Positions 38,730-46,376 of a DNA stretch of 64,000 nucleotides are shown here, in pieces. Numbering within the stretch: the stretch's first letter is position 1; each line of letters opens with the position of its first letter. The stretch lies in contig NZ_CP043311.1 in NCBI RefSeq assembly GCF_008807375.1, positions 4,196,001 through 4,260,000 on the forward strand, in the 5' to 3' direction. The DNA is from Pseudomonas lalkuanensis. Its GTDB lineage: Bacteria; Pseudomonadota; Gammaproteobacteria; Pseudomonadales; Pseudomonadaceae. A model generated the notes under the pieces. It worked only from the letters and a program-made list of their open reading frames with translations, did not search any database and was not told the origin of the DNA. Made by a program: the position numbers and the translations under genes.

Positions 38730-38882
38730 TAAAAAGATTCAACAGCCACACCCACAAACCGGGTGTGCACAGGCCAGGGCAAACCACCGCCCCGTCCTTG
38801 ATCCAACGCTTTCGCGTGCATCCATCCACGCACCCAAACACCCAGGCCGGCACAGACCGGTCCGCAGACCAGGAGAGGAACA

Positions 38883-40130
38883 ATGCTCAGCTGGGACGAA
38901 TTCGACAAAGAAGACCCCACCGAAGCCAAGGCAGCCCCCGCCGTCGCCCAGGCCGCAGCCAAGAACATCGACAAGCTCGACGACGAAGCCGCCGGCTCCG
39001 TTGAAGACGCCCGTGCCGTATCGGCCGACGACTCCGACGCCGTCGCCCGCGCCAAGAAGGCCCTCGACGCCCTCGACATCCAGGAAGGCCTGGACGACCT
39101 CGAAGGCTCCGCCGCGCGCGTGCAGGTTGGCGACAAGCAGATGATCAACGCCCGCGCCGACCTCAACCAGCTCGTACCTTTCAAGTACGACTGGGCCTGG
39201 CAGAAGTATCTGGATGGTTGCGCCAACCACTGGATGCCGCAGGAAGTGAACATGAACGCCGACATTGCCCTGTGGAAGAGCAAGGACGGCCTGTCCGAAG
39301 ACGAGCGCCGCATCGTGATGCGCAACCTCGGCTTCTTCTCCACCGCCGACTCCCTGGTTGCCAACAACCTGGTGCTGGCCGTGTACCGCCTGATCACCAA
39401 CCCCGAATGCCGCCAGTACATCCTGCGCCAGGCCTTCGAAGAGGCGATCCACACCCACGCCTACCAATACTGCATCGAGTCGCTGGGCATGGATGAAGGC
39501 GAGATCTTCAACATGTACCACGAGATTCCGAGCGTCGCGAAGAAAGCGTCCTGGGGCCTCAAGTACACCCGCTCGATCTCCGACCCCGAGTTCAAGACCG
39601 GCACCCCGGAGACCGACCGCCAGTTCCTGCGCAACCTGATCGCCTACTACTGCGTGCTGGAAGGCATCTTCTTCTACTGCGGCTTCACCCAGATCCTCTC
39701 CATGGGCCGCCGCAACAAGATGACCGGCACCGCCGAGCAGTTCCAGTACATCCTGCGTGACGAGTCCATGCACCTGAACTTCGGCATCGACGTGATCAAC
39801 CAGATCAAGATCGAGAACCCGCACCTGTGGGATGCCCAGATGAAGGACGAAGCCACCCAGATGATCCTCCAGGGCACCCAGCTGGAAATCGAATACGCTC
39901 GCGACACCATGCCGCGCGGCGTACTGGGCATGAACGCGGCCATGATGGAGGACTACCTCAAGTTCATCGCCAACCGCCGCCTGACCCAGATCGGCCTGAA
40001 AGAGGAATACCCGGGCGCGACCAACCCGTTCCCGTGGATGTCCGAAATCATGGACCTGAAGAAAGAAAAGAACTTCTTCGAAACTCGCGTCATCGAGTAC
40101 CAGACCGGCGGTGCGCTGAGCTGGGATTGA
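38883..40130 (+). CDS. nrdB: Class Ia ribonucleoside-diphosphate reductase, beta subunit
   Basis: A 415-residue radical-generating subunit with a di-iron centre. Metal-ligand motifs [29 protein letters not shown] and the helix [15 protein letters not shown] are present, and [15 protein letters not shown] is also conserved. The C-terminus GGALSWD gives the peptide that binds NrdA. An acidic Ala/Asp-rich N-terminal extension of about 90 residues precedes the core, as in the Pseudomonas protein. AGGAG lies 8 bases before the ATG. Confidence 0.97.
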   Translation: MLSWDEFDKEDPTEAKAAPAVAQAAAKNIDKLDDEAAGSVEDARAVSADDSDAVARAKKALDALDIQEGLDDLEGSAARVQVGDKQMINARADLNQLVPFKYDWAWQKYLDGCANHWMPQEVNMNADIALWKSKDGLSEDERRIVMRNLGFFSTADSLVANNLVLAVYRLITNPECRQYILRQAFEEAIHTHAYQYCIESLGMDEGEIFNMYHEIPSVAKKASWGLKYTRSISDPEFKTGTPETDRQFLRNLIAYYCVLEGIFFYCGFTQILSMGRRNKMTGTAEQFQYILRDESMHLNFGIDVINQIKIENPHLWDAQMKDEATQMILQGTQLEIEYARDTMPRGVLGMNAAMMEDYLKFIANRRLTQIGLKEEYPGATNPFPWMSEIMDLKKEKNFFETRVIEYQTGGALSWD

Positions 40131-40203
40131 GTCCGGGTCAAGACATTAGGAAAACATAAACGCTTTGCCTGAAATGGAAGTTCGGGGTAGCGATAGAAAG
40201 ACC

Positions 40204-40231
40204 AAAGCCCCGCCTAGTGCGGGGCTTTTTT
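40204..40231 (+). terminator. Rho-independent terminator after nrdB
   Basis: AAGCCCCGC and GTGCGGGGCTT pair with a short CTA loop followed by T6, 75 bases past the nrdB stop. Confidence 0.95.
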
Positions 40232-40332
40232 ATGGATCTGATTCAGCATGGCGCACGTACTCATGGCGTCCGTCGATCAGTCCTCATCCGTTAACTTGCC
40301 GCCAGTTCTGGGCCAAACAAGGGAGCTGCCAC

Positions 40333-41340
40333 ATGATGTCCACCACGCACGCAAGCATCGTAGGCCTTTCGCTAGCCATGTGCGCTTGTGTCTCGCAGCC
40401 AGTGGCTCCCACGTCGTATGACGAAATTTACAATTCGTACGTGCAAGGCCATATGGAGATGCTGCGTACGCATGCACCCTGGATGACAGAAGCCGAAACA
40501 CAAGCGCATGCCCAAGCCCAGGCTGCAGAAGTGATCAAAAGCCTGAAGGCGCAAAAGCAACTCGGTGAAGTCGTCCCACCCATCATGATTCCTTTGCCAC
40601 CGCCCCCCTCGACAAATGCGGCTAGTACTGTGGAGACACCCTCACTCCCTCAGCAAAGTCTTGCGGCTGTCGTAACGGCACGGCAACCAGAATCCGCCAT
40701 CCAGCCCCCTGCTCCAATAGCCGAACGCGCTCTAGCCGATCAGGAAGTCACTCCACCCATCCCCCTTCCGAAGACAGTTGAAATGCAACCTGCTCCGGCG
40801 ATTGCACTCACGGAGCCGGCCAAAAGTGAGGACCAATCCACTCTTGCAGGCACCTATGTCATCGAGGATGGGAGTTACTCAATCACGATCGAGGAAGAAA
40901 GCGGCAATGTGGTTGTCGTCGAACCCAACAAGCGCTCGATCTATGAAAGGCAAGGTGATGGCAGTTACCAGTTCTACAACTCGAACACGGGTTCAACATT
41001 CTCTCTGCGCTTTCTCGACAAACGCACAGTGGAAGCTGATCGTGTTCCATCCGAGGGCACACCCAGCATCTTGAAGCGCGTGGACACGCCGGCTGCCAAT
41101 AGGGCCTTGGAAATGAACGAAACATATGCCGCTGTTGCCCGGCGCTACAGTGAGATGGCCCAGACAGACCCAAGCAACGCGCAGGCGTGGACAATGTGCT
41201 CTGCCGTCGCGTTTAAGCGCAGCCTGTCCGATGGGGAAGACTTCTCACGCTATGCCATGCAGATGTCGGAAACCCTCAAGGTCATCCTTGAGGACACTGG
41301 CAACCCCTGTTCCGATGCGATTCCCAACGAATACTGGTAG
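40333..41340 (+). CDS. Uncharacterised exported, Pro/Gln-rich protein
   Basis: A 335-residue protein I do not recognise. The N-terminus (HASIVGLSLAMCACVSQPVAPT) looks like a signal peptide, possibly of a lipoprotein, though Met at -1 of the first Cys is not ideal. Residues about 30-80 are Ala/Gln-rich and may be helical, 85-160 form a Pro-rich linker (IPLPPPPST), and the C-terminal half has a repeated short beta pattern (GTYVIEDGSYSITIEEESGNVVVVE). GC content is lower than in nrdAB, so it marks the start of the accessory region. GGGAG is 7 bases before the ATG. Confidence 0.7.
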   Translation: MMSTTHASIVGLSLAMCACVSQPVAPTSYDEIYNSYVQGHMEMLRTHAPWMTEAETQAHAQAQAAEVIKSLKAQKQLGEVVPPIMIPLPPPPSTNAASTVETPSLPQQSLAAVVTARQPESAIQPPAPIAERALADQEVTPPIPLPKTVEMQPAPAIALTEPAKSEDQSTLAGTYVIEDGSYSITIEEESGNVVVVEPNKRSIYERQGDGSYQFYNSNTGSTFSLRFLDKRTVEADRVPSEGTPSILKRVDTPAANRALEMNETYAAVARRYSEMAQTDPSNAQAWTMCSAVAFKRSLSDGEDFSRYAMQMSETLKVILEDTGNPCSDAIPNEYW

Positions 41341-41375
41341 TGAGCGAGCCTGTAGGCACTCGACGCTCAGGCTTG

Positions 41376-41406
41376 CGTAGGGTGGATGACGCTCTTCTCA
41401 TCCACC
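41376..41406 (+). repeat. Left REP flanking the RAYT gene
   Basis: The 31-base sequence starting CGTAGGGTGGATGACGC and ending CTCATCCACC is the reverse complement, with one mismatch, of 42000-42030. The two enclose the transposase in inverted orientation. The element also forms a hairpin itself (GGTGGATGA/TCATCCACC). Confidence 0.93.
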
Positions 41407-41445
41407 ACCCTCCGGGGCACAAGGCCCAAAGACTCAGGAGGAGTC

Positions 41446-41979
41446 ATGTCCAACTACCGCCGTGCACCGATGCCGGGCGGCACGTACTGCTTTACCGTCA
41501 ATCTGCGCGACCGTCGCGACGATCTGCTGGTACGTGAAATAGACCTGCTGCGCACCGTGGTCCGCTCGGTCAAACAACGTCACCCGTTCCATATCGATGC
41601 CTGGGTTGTGCTGCCCGAACATATGCACTGCCTCTGGACGCTGCCTCCCGGCGACATGGCGTTTGCGGATCGTTGGAAGGCGATCAAATTCGCCTTCTCG
41701 AAACGCTTGTCGAATGGCGAATCACGCACCTATCCCCAACACGCCCGTGGTGAACGGGGAATCTGGCAGCGCCGCTATTGGGAACACCTGATTCGCGACA
41801 ACCTCGATTACCAGCGGCACTTCGATTACATCCACTTCAATCCGGTCAAACATGGTCATGTGCAATGCTTGCGGGATTGGCCGTATTCGAGTTTTCACCG
41901 AGCGGTGCGGGATGGGATTTATCCGGTGGATTGGACGGGGAATGCTTTGGAGAACGATGCGGGTAATTGGGGTGAATGA
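41446..41979 (+). CDS. REP-associated tyrosine transposase (RAYT, TnpA-REP)
   Basis: A 177-residue Y1 transposase of the IS200-like HUH superfamily. VVLPEHMHCLWTLP gives the HxH metal motif (His59/His61), and DNLDYQRHFDYIHFNPVKHG near residues 118-137 is the RAYT signature helix with the candidate catalytic Tyr. It is complete, with a strong GGAGGA ribosome site, and is flanked by REPs 41376-41406 and 42000-42030. RAYTs are domesticated relatives of IS200 thought to spread REP sequences. Its 3' end is duplicated at 44571-44636. Confidence 0.95.
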   Translation: MSNYRRAPMPGGTYCFTVNLRDRRDDLLVREIDLLRTVVRSVKQRHPFHIDAWVVLPEHMHCLWTLPPGDMAFADRWKAIKFAFSKRLSNGESRTYPQHARGERGIWQRRYWEHLIRDNLDYQRHFDYIHFNPVKHGHVQCLRDWPYSSFHRAVRDGIYPVDWTGNALENDAGNWGE

Positions 41980-41999
41980 GCGGGGGATTGGCTCTGCTT

Positions 42000-42030
42000 G
42001 GTGGATGAAAAGAGCGTCATCCACCCTACG
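42000..42030 (-). repeat. Right REP flanking the RAYT gene
   Basis: The sequence GGTGGATGAAAAGAGCGTC through CCACCCTACG is the inverted partner of 41376-41406, 20 bases past the RAYT stop. A third copy in the same orientation is at 44657-44687. Confidence 0.93.
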
Positions 42031-42070
42031 TGGCTTCACGGTAAAAGGGTAAAAGGGGACAAGGGTAAAA

Positions 42071-42166
42071 GGGGACAGATTTATTTTAGTTACTCTAATT
42101 AACCTCACGAGCCACGCATCTCCATGCGAGCAGATAGAGCTAGAGCAGAGAAACAAACCTATCCCC
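42071..42166. repeat. ~95-bp element with GGGGACAGATTTATTTT-type inverted ends (left copy)
   Basis: It begins GGGGACAGATTTATTTTAG and ends AGAAACAAACCTATCCCC, roughly the reverse complement of the beginning. The internal part (CTCACGAGCCACGCATCTCCATGCGAGC) resembles the same place in 44470-44561. Together the two copies bracket the radical-SAM cassette. The GGGGACAGATTTATTTT motif is familiar to me from many proteobacterial intergenic repeats. It has no coding capacity. Confidence 0.8.
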
Positions 42167-42233
42167 ATTTCTTCCAGAAAAATTTAATCCTTTCCCTTTT
42201 TCACTGCCTCCCAGGTAGCGCGATTGCAGTGGA

Positions 42234-43112
42234 TCAATGGCGAATGCCACCAAGCCATTCAGGTGCGGAAGTAAGGCTATTTAAAATCTTCGGCCAGATA
42301 GTTTCAGCCGCATCGCGAGAGAACATTCTGAAGTGCCCTACTTCATTTAGACCAACCTCTTCCGGAGATATACTAAGCAAGGACGAATGACTTGCTTCGC
42401 TATAGTAGTCAGCCACCTCAGCGACCGTACTCAAAGGCGCCATCGCATCGTCGCTGAATGAAATAGCTGTAAGAACTCCTCTGAATCTTCGGTAACCTTC
42501 CCGATTCAATTCAAAATCAGCCTGAATGTAACCTGGGGTTTTTACCCATTGCTGCCAACGACAAATCACTCTCCGTGGAATGTTCTCACCGGCCCCAATC
42601 TTTTTTGCAGGAAAGTACCCAAACACCGGAACAAGGAGGGGAATCAGAATGTATACATACATGCCGAGCAGGGCCTTGATTCGGTGCCCAAAACCACCCA
42701 TGTAACCGCTTTGCGCGGAAACAAGCACAATCTTGTCCAACAGATTAATAGCGGGAGACACTCCGAGCGTAGCCCCGCCAAAACTATGCCCGATACAGCA
42801 CAGCGGCACATTCGGATAGTTCAGTCGTAGCCAGAACAAAATTGCGCTGAGATCCTGACTAAGCCAAGTATCCACATCAATCCTGTCCATGTCCGCCTTC
42901 GATACCGAATTGAGGCCTAGACCACGATGATCGAAAGTCACGGCACAGCACCCTTGGGAAGCAAGCCAGCGTGCGAATGATTGATAGAATACGGAATTTA
43001 TCCCGAGACCACCGCAAATGAGCACCACTTTCTTGGTCTTCTTTTGGCACGGCTTGAACAGGCGTATAAATAAATTACCTGTTCCATAGACATCAACCTT
43101 TTCGACACGCAT
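42234..43112 (-). CDS. Alpha/beta hydrolase (COG4757-like), partner of a radical-SAM protein
   Basis: A 292-residue alpha/beta hydrolase. CCIGHSFGGATLG places the nucleophile at Ser110, FSDDAMAPLS offers an Asp at 221/222, and NEVGHFRMF gives His260, a complete triad. VLICGGLGINSVFYQSFARWLASQGCCAVTFDHRGLG is the oxyanion-hole region, and residues about 150-165 (MYVYILIPLLVPVFGYFP) are hydrophobic and could touch a membrane or a lipid substrate. It begins immediately after the radical-SAM stop (TGA then ATG), with GGAGGTGG inside that gene, so the two are translationally coupled. Codon use and GC are clearly lower than the chromosome. Substrate is unknown. Confidence 0.85.
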   Translation of the reverse strand: MRVEKVDVYGTGNLFIRLFKPCQKKTKKVVLICGGLGINSVFYQSFARWLASQGCCAVTFDHRGLGLNSVSKADMDRIDVDTWLSQDLSAILFWLRLNYPNVPLCCIGHSFGGATLGVSPAINLLDKIVLVSAQSGYMGGFGHRIKALLGMYVYILIPLLVPVFGYFPAKKIGAGENIPRRVICRWQQWVKTPGYIQADFELNREGYRRFRGVLTAISFSDDAMAPLSTVAEVADYYSEASHSSLLSISPEEVGLNEVGHFRMFSRDAAETIWPKILNSLTSAPEWLGGIRH

Positions 43113-44171
43113 TCAAACCACCTCCGGTTCACAGAGGGGGTTCCGATTCCTCGGATGGTACTTTGACCAAACAAACTGACTAAAATAAGACTCTGCCACT
43201 TCAGTCCAAATTCGAAGCCCATCAGGAAACTGCAAGATGCGCTTCGCATTAACCAAAATCCATGAAATTATTGCTTGGCTATCACGGCATTTCCCGCTCT
43301 CACCGGATGTACAGCACTTTGTGGCAGTCTTCATATCAGCGGAGTAGGCGTTGAACAATGGAAGCACAGGAGCACCTGACGCTATTCTCTCGCCATTATC
43401 GACACAATCGATACTCACACTGGGGCACTCATCGTAACCAAAACAACCCCACTCCGTACGCCCTTTAATAAGCGCCTCCAAGTAATAAGGATGGCTAGCC
43501 ACGGCTTCCGGGTATTTCTGCTTCAGCATTAGCACAACTTCCAGCAATGCTGATTCAGTATCATCCTTCAATATTTCAAGACCACCATAGTCAGCATAAT
43601 AATTAAATAGCACCCTGTTACCATTATCAGCAATCCTGCGCACGGTCTCTTCCATATAAGGGATACCTTCACGCGTGATGGCATATACAAACCCTGCACG
43701 ATCGTCATGCCTATAATTCTTCAATGCCCTATCAAACAGACCAGTGAAGGTCTTTCCATTCGGACCAATGGCTCGGAGGTCATCATCCAGAGGTCCACCG
43801 CCGAATAGAGATATCGCTATCGTCAGGTTCTCAAACCCATCATATGGAATCTTCTTCAGTCCATTGGTCGAAACCGTGACCATAGGCATGTATTCCAGGA
43901 ACAACTTCACACGCTCTAGGAACATTGATGGTTCTCCCCCAATGAGCAGAGGCGCATTTATTCCACGATCAGCTTCCTCTTGAACCCGAGTTCGCCATAC
44001 GTCAATATCATCCAGTTCGCGTACCCGGGAATCAAAATCAAATTCAAAAAACCAACATCCCTTGCACCGTAGATTGCATTTGTTAGTCAAGTGATACAGG
44101 GAAGAGCGCATATTTTTCGCCTCTTGCCGTACCGCCCTGAATCTTCTCAGGAGTTCTTCACGATCTTGCAT
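43113..44171 (-). CDS. Radical-SAM enzyme of unknown function
   Basis: A 352-residue radical-SAM protein. CNLRCKGC (Cys32, 36, 39) binds the 4Fe-4S cluster, LLIGGEPSMF (77-84) is the GGEP SAM contact, and VTVSTNGLKKI and TIAISLFGG follow the barrel order. The C-terminal third has seven more Cys (243, 249, 256, 286, 287, 295, 347), which may bind an auxiliary cluster in a SPASM/twitch-like manner, but the spacing does not fit the standard SPASM pattern. Low GC and its position within repeats suggest transfer. It forms a two-gene unit with the hydrolase. Peptide, lipid or nucleotide modification are all possible. Confidence 0.88.
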   Translation of the reverse strand: MQDREELLRRFRAVRQEAKNMRSSLYHLTNKCNLRCKGCWFFEFDFDSRVRELDDIDVWRTRVQEEADRGINAPLLIGGEPSMFLERVKLFLEYMPMVTVSTNGLKKIPYDGFENLTIAISLFGGGPLDDDLRAIGPNGKTFTGLFDRALKNYRHDDRAGFVYAITREGIPYMEETVRRIADNGNRVLFNYYADYGGLEILKDDTESALLEVVLMLKQKYPEAVASHPYYLEALIKGRTEWGCFGYDECPSVSIDCVDNGERIASGAPVLPLFNAYSADMKTATKCCTSGESGKCRDSQAIISWILVNAKRILQFPDGLRIWTEVAESYFSQFVWSKYHPRNRNPLCEPEVV

Positions 44172-44310
44172 GGCTTCACCTCAAAATCTGTGGGCGACGC
44201 AAGAAAATCACCAATTCAAATAAGCGACAAGAGGTCCAACTCAGCCAACCAAAACACCCACCCCAAAACAACACAAACAATCAGAAACCACCTACATCAC
44301 AAATCAATAT

Positions 44311-44421
44311 TCACCTCAACAAATGCAGAATCAGGCACGTTTCGTACAACCCACTAGCAGGTCCACATACCTTCGTAAGAAAACACTTACAACAAAAATG
44401 AAAAAATCCACTCCCACGCAT
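44311..44421 (-). CDS. Possible 36-residue Cys-rich peptide upstream of the radical-SAM gene
   Basis: A short open frame ATG to TGA encodes 36 residues with Cys at 10, 11, 13, 19 and 29 (HFCCKCF; KVCGPASG; ETCLIL). It lies 140 bases upstream of the radical-SAM ATG, on the same strand, where a RiPP precursor would be expected. The ribosome site is weak (GAAG), and the composition of this AT-rich stretch could produce such a frame by chance. It is reported as a candidate only. Confidence 0.2.
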   Translation of the reverse strand: MRGSGFFHFCCKCFLTKVCGPASGLYETCLILHLLR

Positions 44422-44469
44422 ACACTTCGTTAATTCCAAACAATCTCCGTCCTAACCCAAGTGATAAAA

Positions 44470-44561
44470 GTGGACAAATTGATTTTTGCTTCTCGATTTC
44501 GCTCACGCGCCACAATCTCTATACGCGCCGATAAAACCGGAGCAGAAAGTAAATCTGCCCC
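44470..44561. repeat. ~92-bp element with inverted ends (right copy)
   Basis: It begins GTGGACAAATTGATTTTTG and ends GAAAGTAAATCTGCCCC, an imperfect inverted pair matching the ends of 42071-42166 in the same orientation. The internal CTCACGCGCCACAATCTCTATACGCGCC also aligns with the left copy. It lies 9 bases before the RAYT remnant. Confidence 0.8.
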
Positions 44562-44570
44562 CGCTTCTCT

Positions 44571-44636
44571 GGGATTTATCCGATCGATTGGGCGGAAATT
44601 GCGTCAGAAGACGACGCAGGAACTTGTGGCGAGTGA
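44571..44636 (+). pseudogene. 3' remnant of a second RAYT gene
   Basis: The frame reads GIYPIDWAEIASEDDAGTCGE and stop, against GIYPVDWTGNALENDAGNWGE in the intact RAYT. At DNA level 44571-44697 aligns without gaps to 41914-42040, covering the last 21 codons, the stop and the downstream REP. Nothing upstream of 44571 resembles RAYT, so only the tail remains. Confidence 0.88.
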
Positions 44637-44656
44637 GTAGGGGATTGACTCTGCTT

Positions 44657-44687
44657 GGTGGATGAAAAAAGCGTCATTCACCCTACG
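44657..44687 (-). repeat. Third REP of the RAYT class, after the RAYT remnant
   Basis: GGTGGATGAAAAAAGCGTC through TCACCCTACG matches 42000-42030 with a few changes and the same orientation. Its position relative to the remnant stop equals that of the intact gene (both 20 bases). Confidence 0.9.
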
Positions 44688-44697
44688 CGGCTTCACG

Positions 44698-44989
44698 CCT
44701 TCCAATCAGCCAAATCCCACGCTGCAACTGCATTGCCGCTTCCCTGCTCCGCCCATAGCCTCTGTCCCCGGCGCCTAAGAAACGCTTACCCACGTAGCGG
44801 CCAGACCGCTCCCGATAGTTCAGCGGCTTTTTTGTGCCTGCGGCATACTCGCGCACGCTCAAAACCTCTGCTCTGTCGGGAGTGGGCTAATACAAGACCT
44901 GAAAGGGGAATACGCCCGGCCTTCTACGTGGGTTTCTTAACTCCCGACGCCAACAGCCCTAAGAAAGCTGTCCAAATCACGTAGAGGTA
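44698..44989 (+). promoter_or_regulatory. Structured leader of the BRO-N gene
   Basis: This stretch has no convincing gene; a frame across it (ending GFLTPDANSPKKAVQIT at 44984) lacks a good start. Nested inverted repeats CTACGTG (44924-44930)/CACGTAG (44978-44984) and TTTCTTA (44933-44939)/TAAGAAA (44960-44966) would fold just before the BRO ATG, hiding the ribosome-site region. A regulatory leader or a translated short leader frame are both possible. Confidence 0.5.
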
Positions 44990-45505
44990 ATGGATATGCC
45001 CGAGTTCCCCCAGTTTCACCCCGCCCCTCCCCCGCACGCCGAAGTCCTGATGCCCGCCACCTTCATTCGCCACAAGCGCCAGTTGCGCGCGGTGCTGCTG
45101 GATGAAGAACCCTGGTTTTCCGCCTGCGACCTTGCCCGGTTGATCAACCACGCGCCGCTGCCCGAACGGGTGTCACGCAACCTGGATGAAGACCAGTTGC
45201 AGCGCGTCTGGATGCGCAACAGCCATGGCGACTTCGAGCAGGAACTGCTGATCAGCGAGTCCGGCGTCTACGCCGTGCTGATCCTCTACTACCACCCGGA
45301 AAATCGCTGCATCCGCCAATGGCTGACCCGCGAGGTGATTCCTCGTCTACGGGAAGAGGAACGCTTCGACGGCAGAGGCCCTTACCGGGAAGTGATCCAA
45401 TGGCGGGAGCGGAACTTGGAAGTGCTGCACTGGCAGGGCAAGGCATGGTTGTATCTCGGCGATTGCCCGGACCTGCTCCAGCGCCCGCCGATTGTGATCG
45501 GCTGA
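44990..45505 (+). CDS. BRO-N domain protein (phage antirepressor-like)
   Basis: A 171-residue protein with an N-terminal BRO domain: LRAVLLDEEPWFSACDLARLINH, LDEDQLQRVWM and LLISESGVYAVLILYYHPENRCIRQWLTREVIPRLR are in the family order. BRO-N proteins are DNA-binding proteins common in phages and in transferred islands, often as antirepressors. No other phage gene is near it, so it is an orphan. The C-terminal part (YREVIQWRERNLEVLHWQGKAWLYLGD) is not a second known domain. Confidence 0.85.
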   Translation: MDMPEFPQFHPAPPPHAEVLMPATFIRHKRQLRAVLLDEEPWFSACDLARLINHAPLPERVSRNLDEDQLQRVWMRNSHGDFEQELLISESGVYAVLILYYHPENRCIRQWLTREVIPRLREEERFDGRGPYREVIQWRERNLEVLHWQGKAWLYLGDCPDLLQRPPIVIG

Positions 45506-45535
45506 TCTGAAGCGGTGCTCAGCAAGCGGGACGAT

Positions 45536-45652
45536 GCCCACCGCGACAAGGGTGATGGGTTTCGCTCCGCTCTACCCATCCTACGAATCGGGTTCAGACG
45601 TTCGCCGCGCCCGTAGGATGGGTGGAGCTTGCGATACCCATCAGCTCTCCCT
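45536..45652. repeat. REP doublet, GATGGGT...ACCCATCCTACG class
   Basis: GATGGGTTTCGCTCCGCTC continuing to ACCCATCCTACG (about 45554-45586) is followed in inverse by GTAGGATGGGTGGAGCTTGC through GATACCCATC (45614-45643). Similar single units occur near 32531-32573 and 47337-47373. The element lies between the BRO-N gene and the convergent SRPBCC-like gene. Confidence 0.8.
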
Positions 45653-45662
45653 TGCTCGTGCC

Positions 45663-46142
45663 CTACCCAGCTTCTCCGCTCCCCAGCGGCCCACGTCCCA
45701 GAAAATCAGCCAGCGCCTGCAAGCGGCGGCGGGTCGCGTGGGCGAAGAGCAATTGAGCAAGCGGGTCGAGCAGCAGACCAACCCAACTCGGGCGCAGCTT
45801 CAGGCCGAAACTGTAGATGAGTTCCGACTGCCCCGGACCAATGTCGCGGTGGCGCATGGAGGCGTTCCAGTCCTGGAACATCCCGGATGGCTCCACCAGC
45901 AGTGCCGCAGCCACCTTGCCGGGCTGGTAATTGACGAAACGGGTACGCATGGAGAAGAGGCGCTTCCAACCTCGTCCCCGGTTGAAGGAAATGGCGCCAA
46001 TGCTGGGGTGGCTCGCTCCGGTTTCCACATAAGCGCCGGACAGCAAAGTGTCCCAGTGCAAGCGAAGGTGATGGTTGTGGAACGCCTCGAAGGTATCGGC
46101 GGCAGAGGCTGGCATGACAAGGCTGATGGTGCGGCGGCTCAC
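45663..46142 (-). CDS. SRPBCC-like (polyketide cyclase-fold) protein
   Basis: A 159-residue protein with the START/SRPBCC order: ISLVMPASAADTFEAFHNHHLRLHWDTLLSG at the N-terminus, a central strand set (FVNYQPGKVAAALLVEPSGMFQDWNASMRHRD), and a C-terminal helix (LLLDPLAQLLFAHATRRRLQALADFL). I use the GTG at 46142 (SRRTISLVMPAS...), since earlier codons do not fit the fold. Such proteins bind hydrophobic ligands; the ligand is unknown. Confidence 0.72.
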   Translation of the reverse strand: MSRRTISLVMPASAADTFEAFHNHHLRLHWDTLLSGAYVETGASHPSIGAISFNRGRGWKRLFSMRTRFVNYQPGKVAAALLVEPSGMFQDWNASMRHRDIGPGQSELIYSFGLKLRPSWVGLLLDPLAQLLFAHATRRRLQALADFLGRGPLGSGEAG

Positions 46143-46376
46143 GTGACGGCCCCTGAGATTCCGATTCTGCCTCAGCCTAGAACAGCCAAACACGCACGGA
46201 TAGGTGCCGCACAACTCCGATGCCCGCGGCTTCGGGTGCCGAATCGATTAGAGGATTTACCGCCCTGAACCATTACAGGACGAAAGATTCGAGCCCCTTA
46301 GGATGAATTTCGCTCCTCTGCGCAACGCCACACGACTCTTTTTTGCGGCTGCAGGGCGATTCGTAGGCCACAAGGA

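Noticed and set aside
44655..44984. 109-residue frame before the BRO-N gene as a protein gene
   Set aside because: It begins in a REP with a TTG and no ribosome site, and overlaps the inverted repeats of the leader; treated as a leader region instead.
41376..45652. CRISPR array
   Set aside because: The repeats here are palindromic REPs and ~95-bp elements with irregular spacing, without unique spacers of constant length or cas genes.
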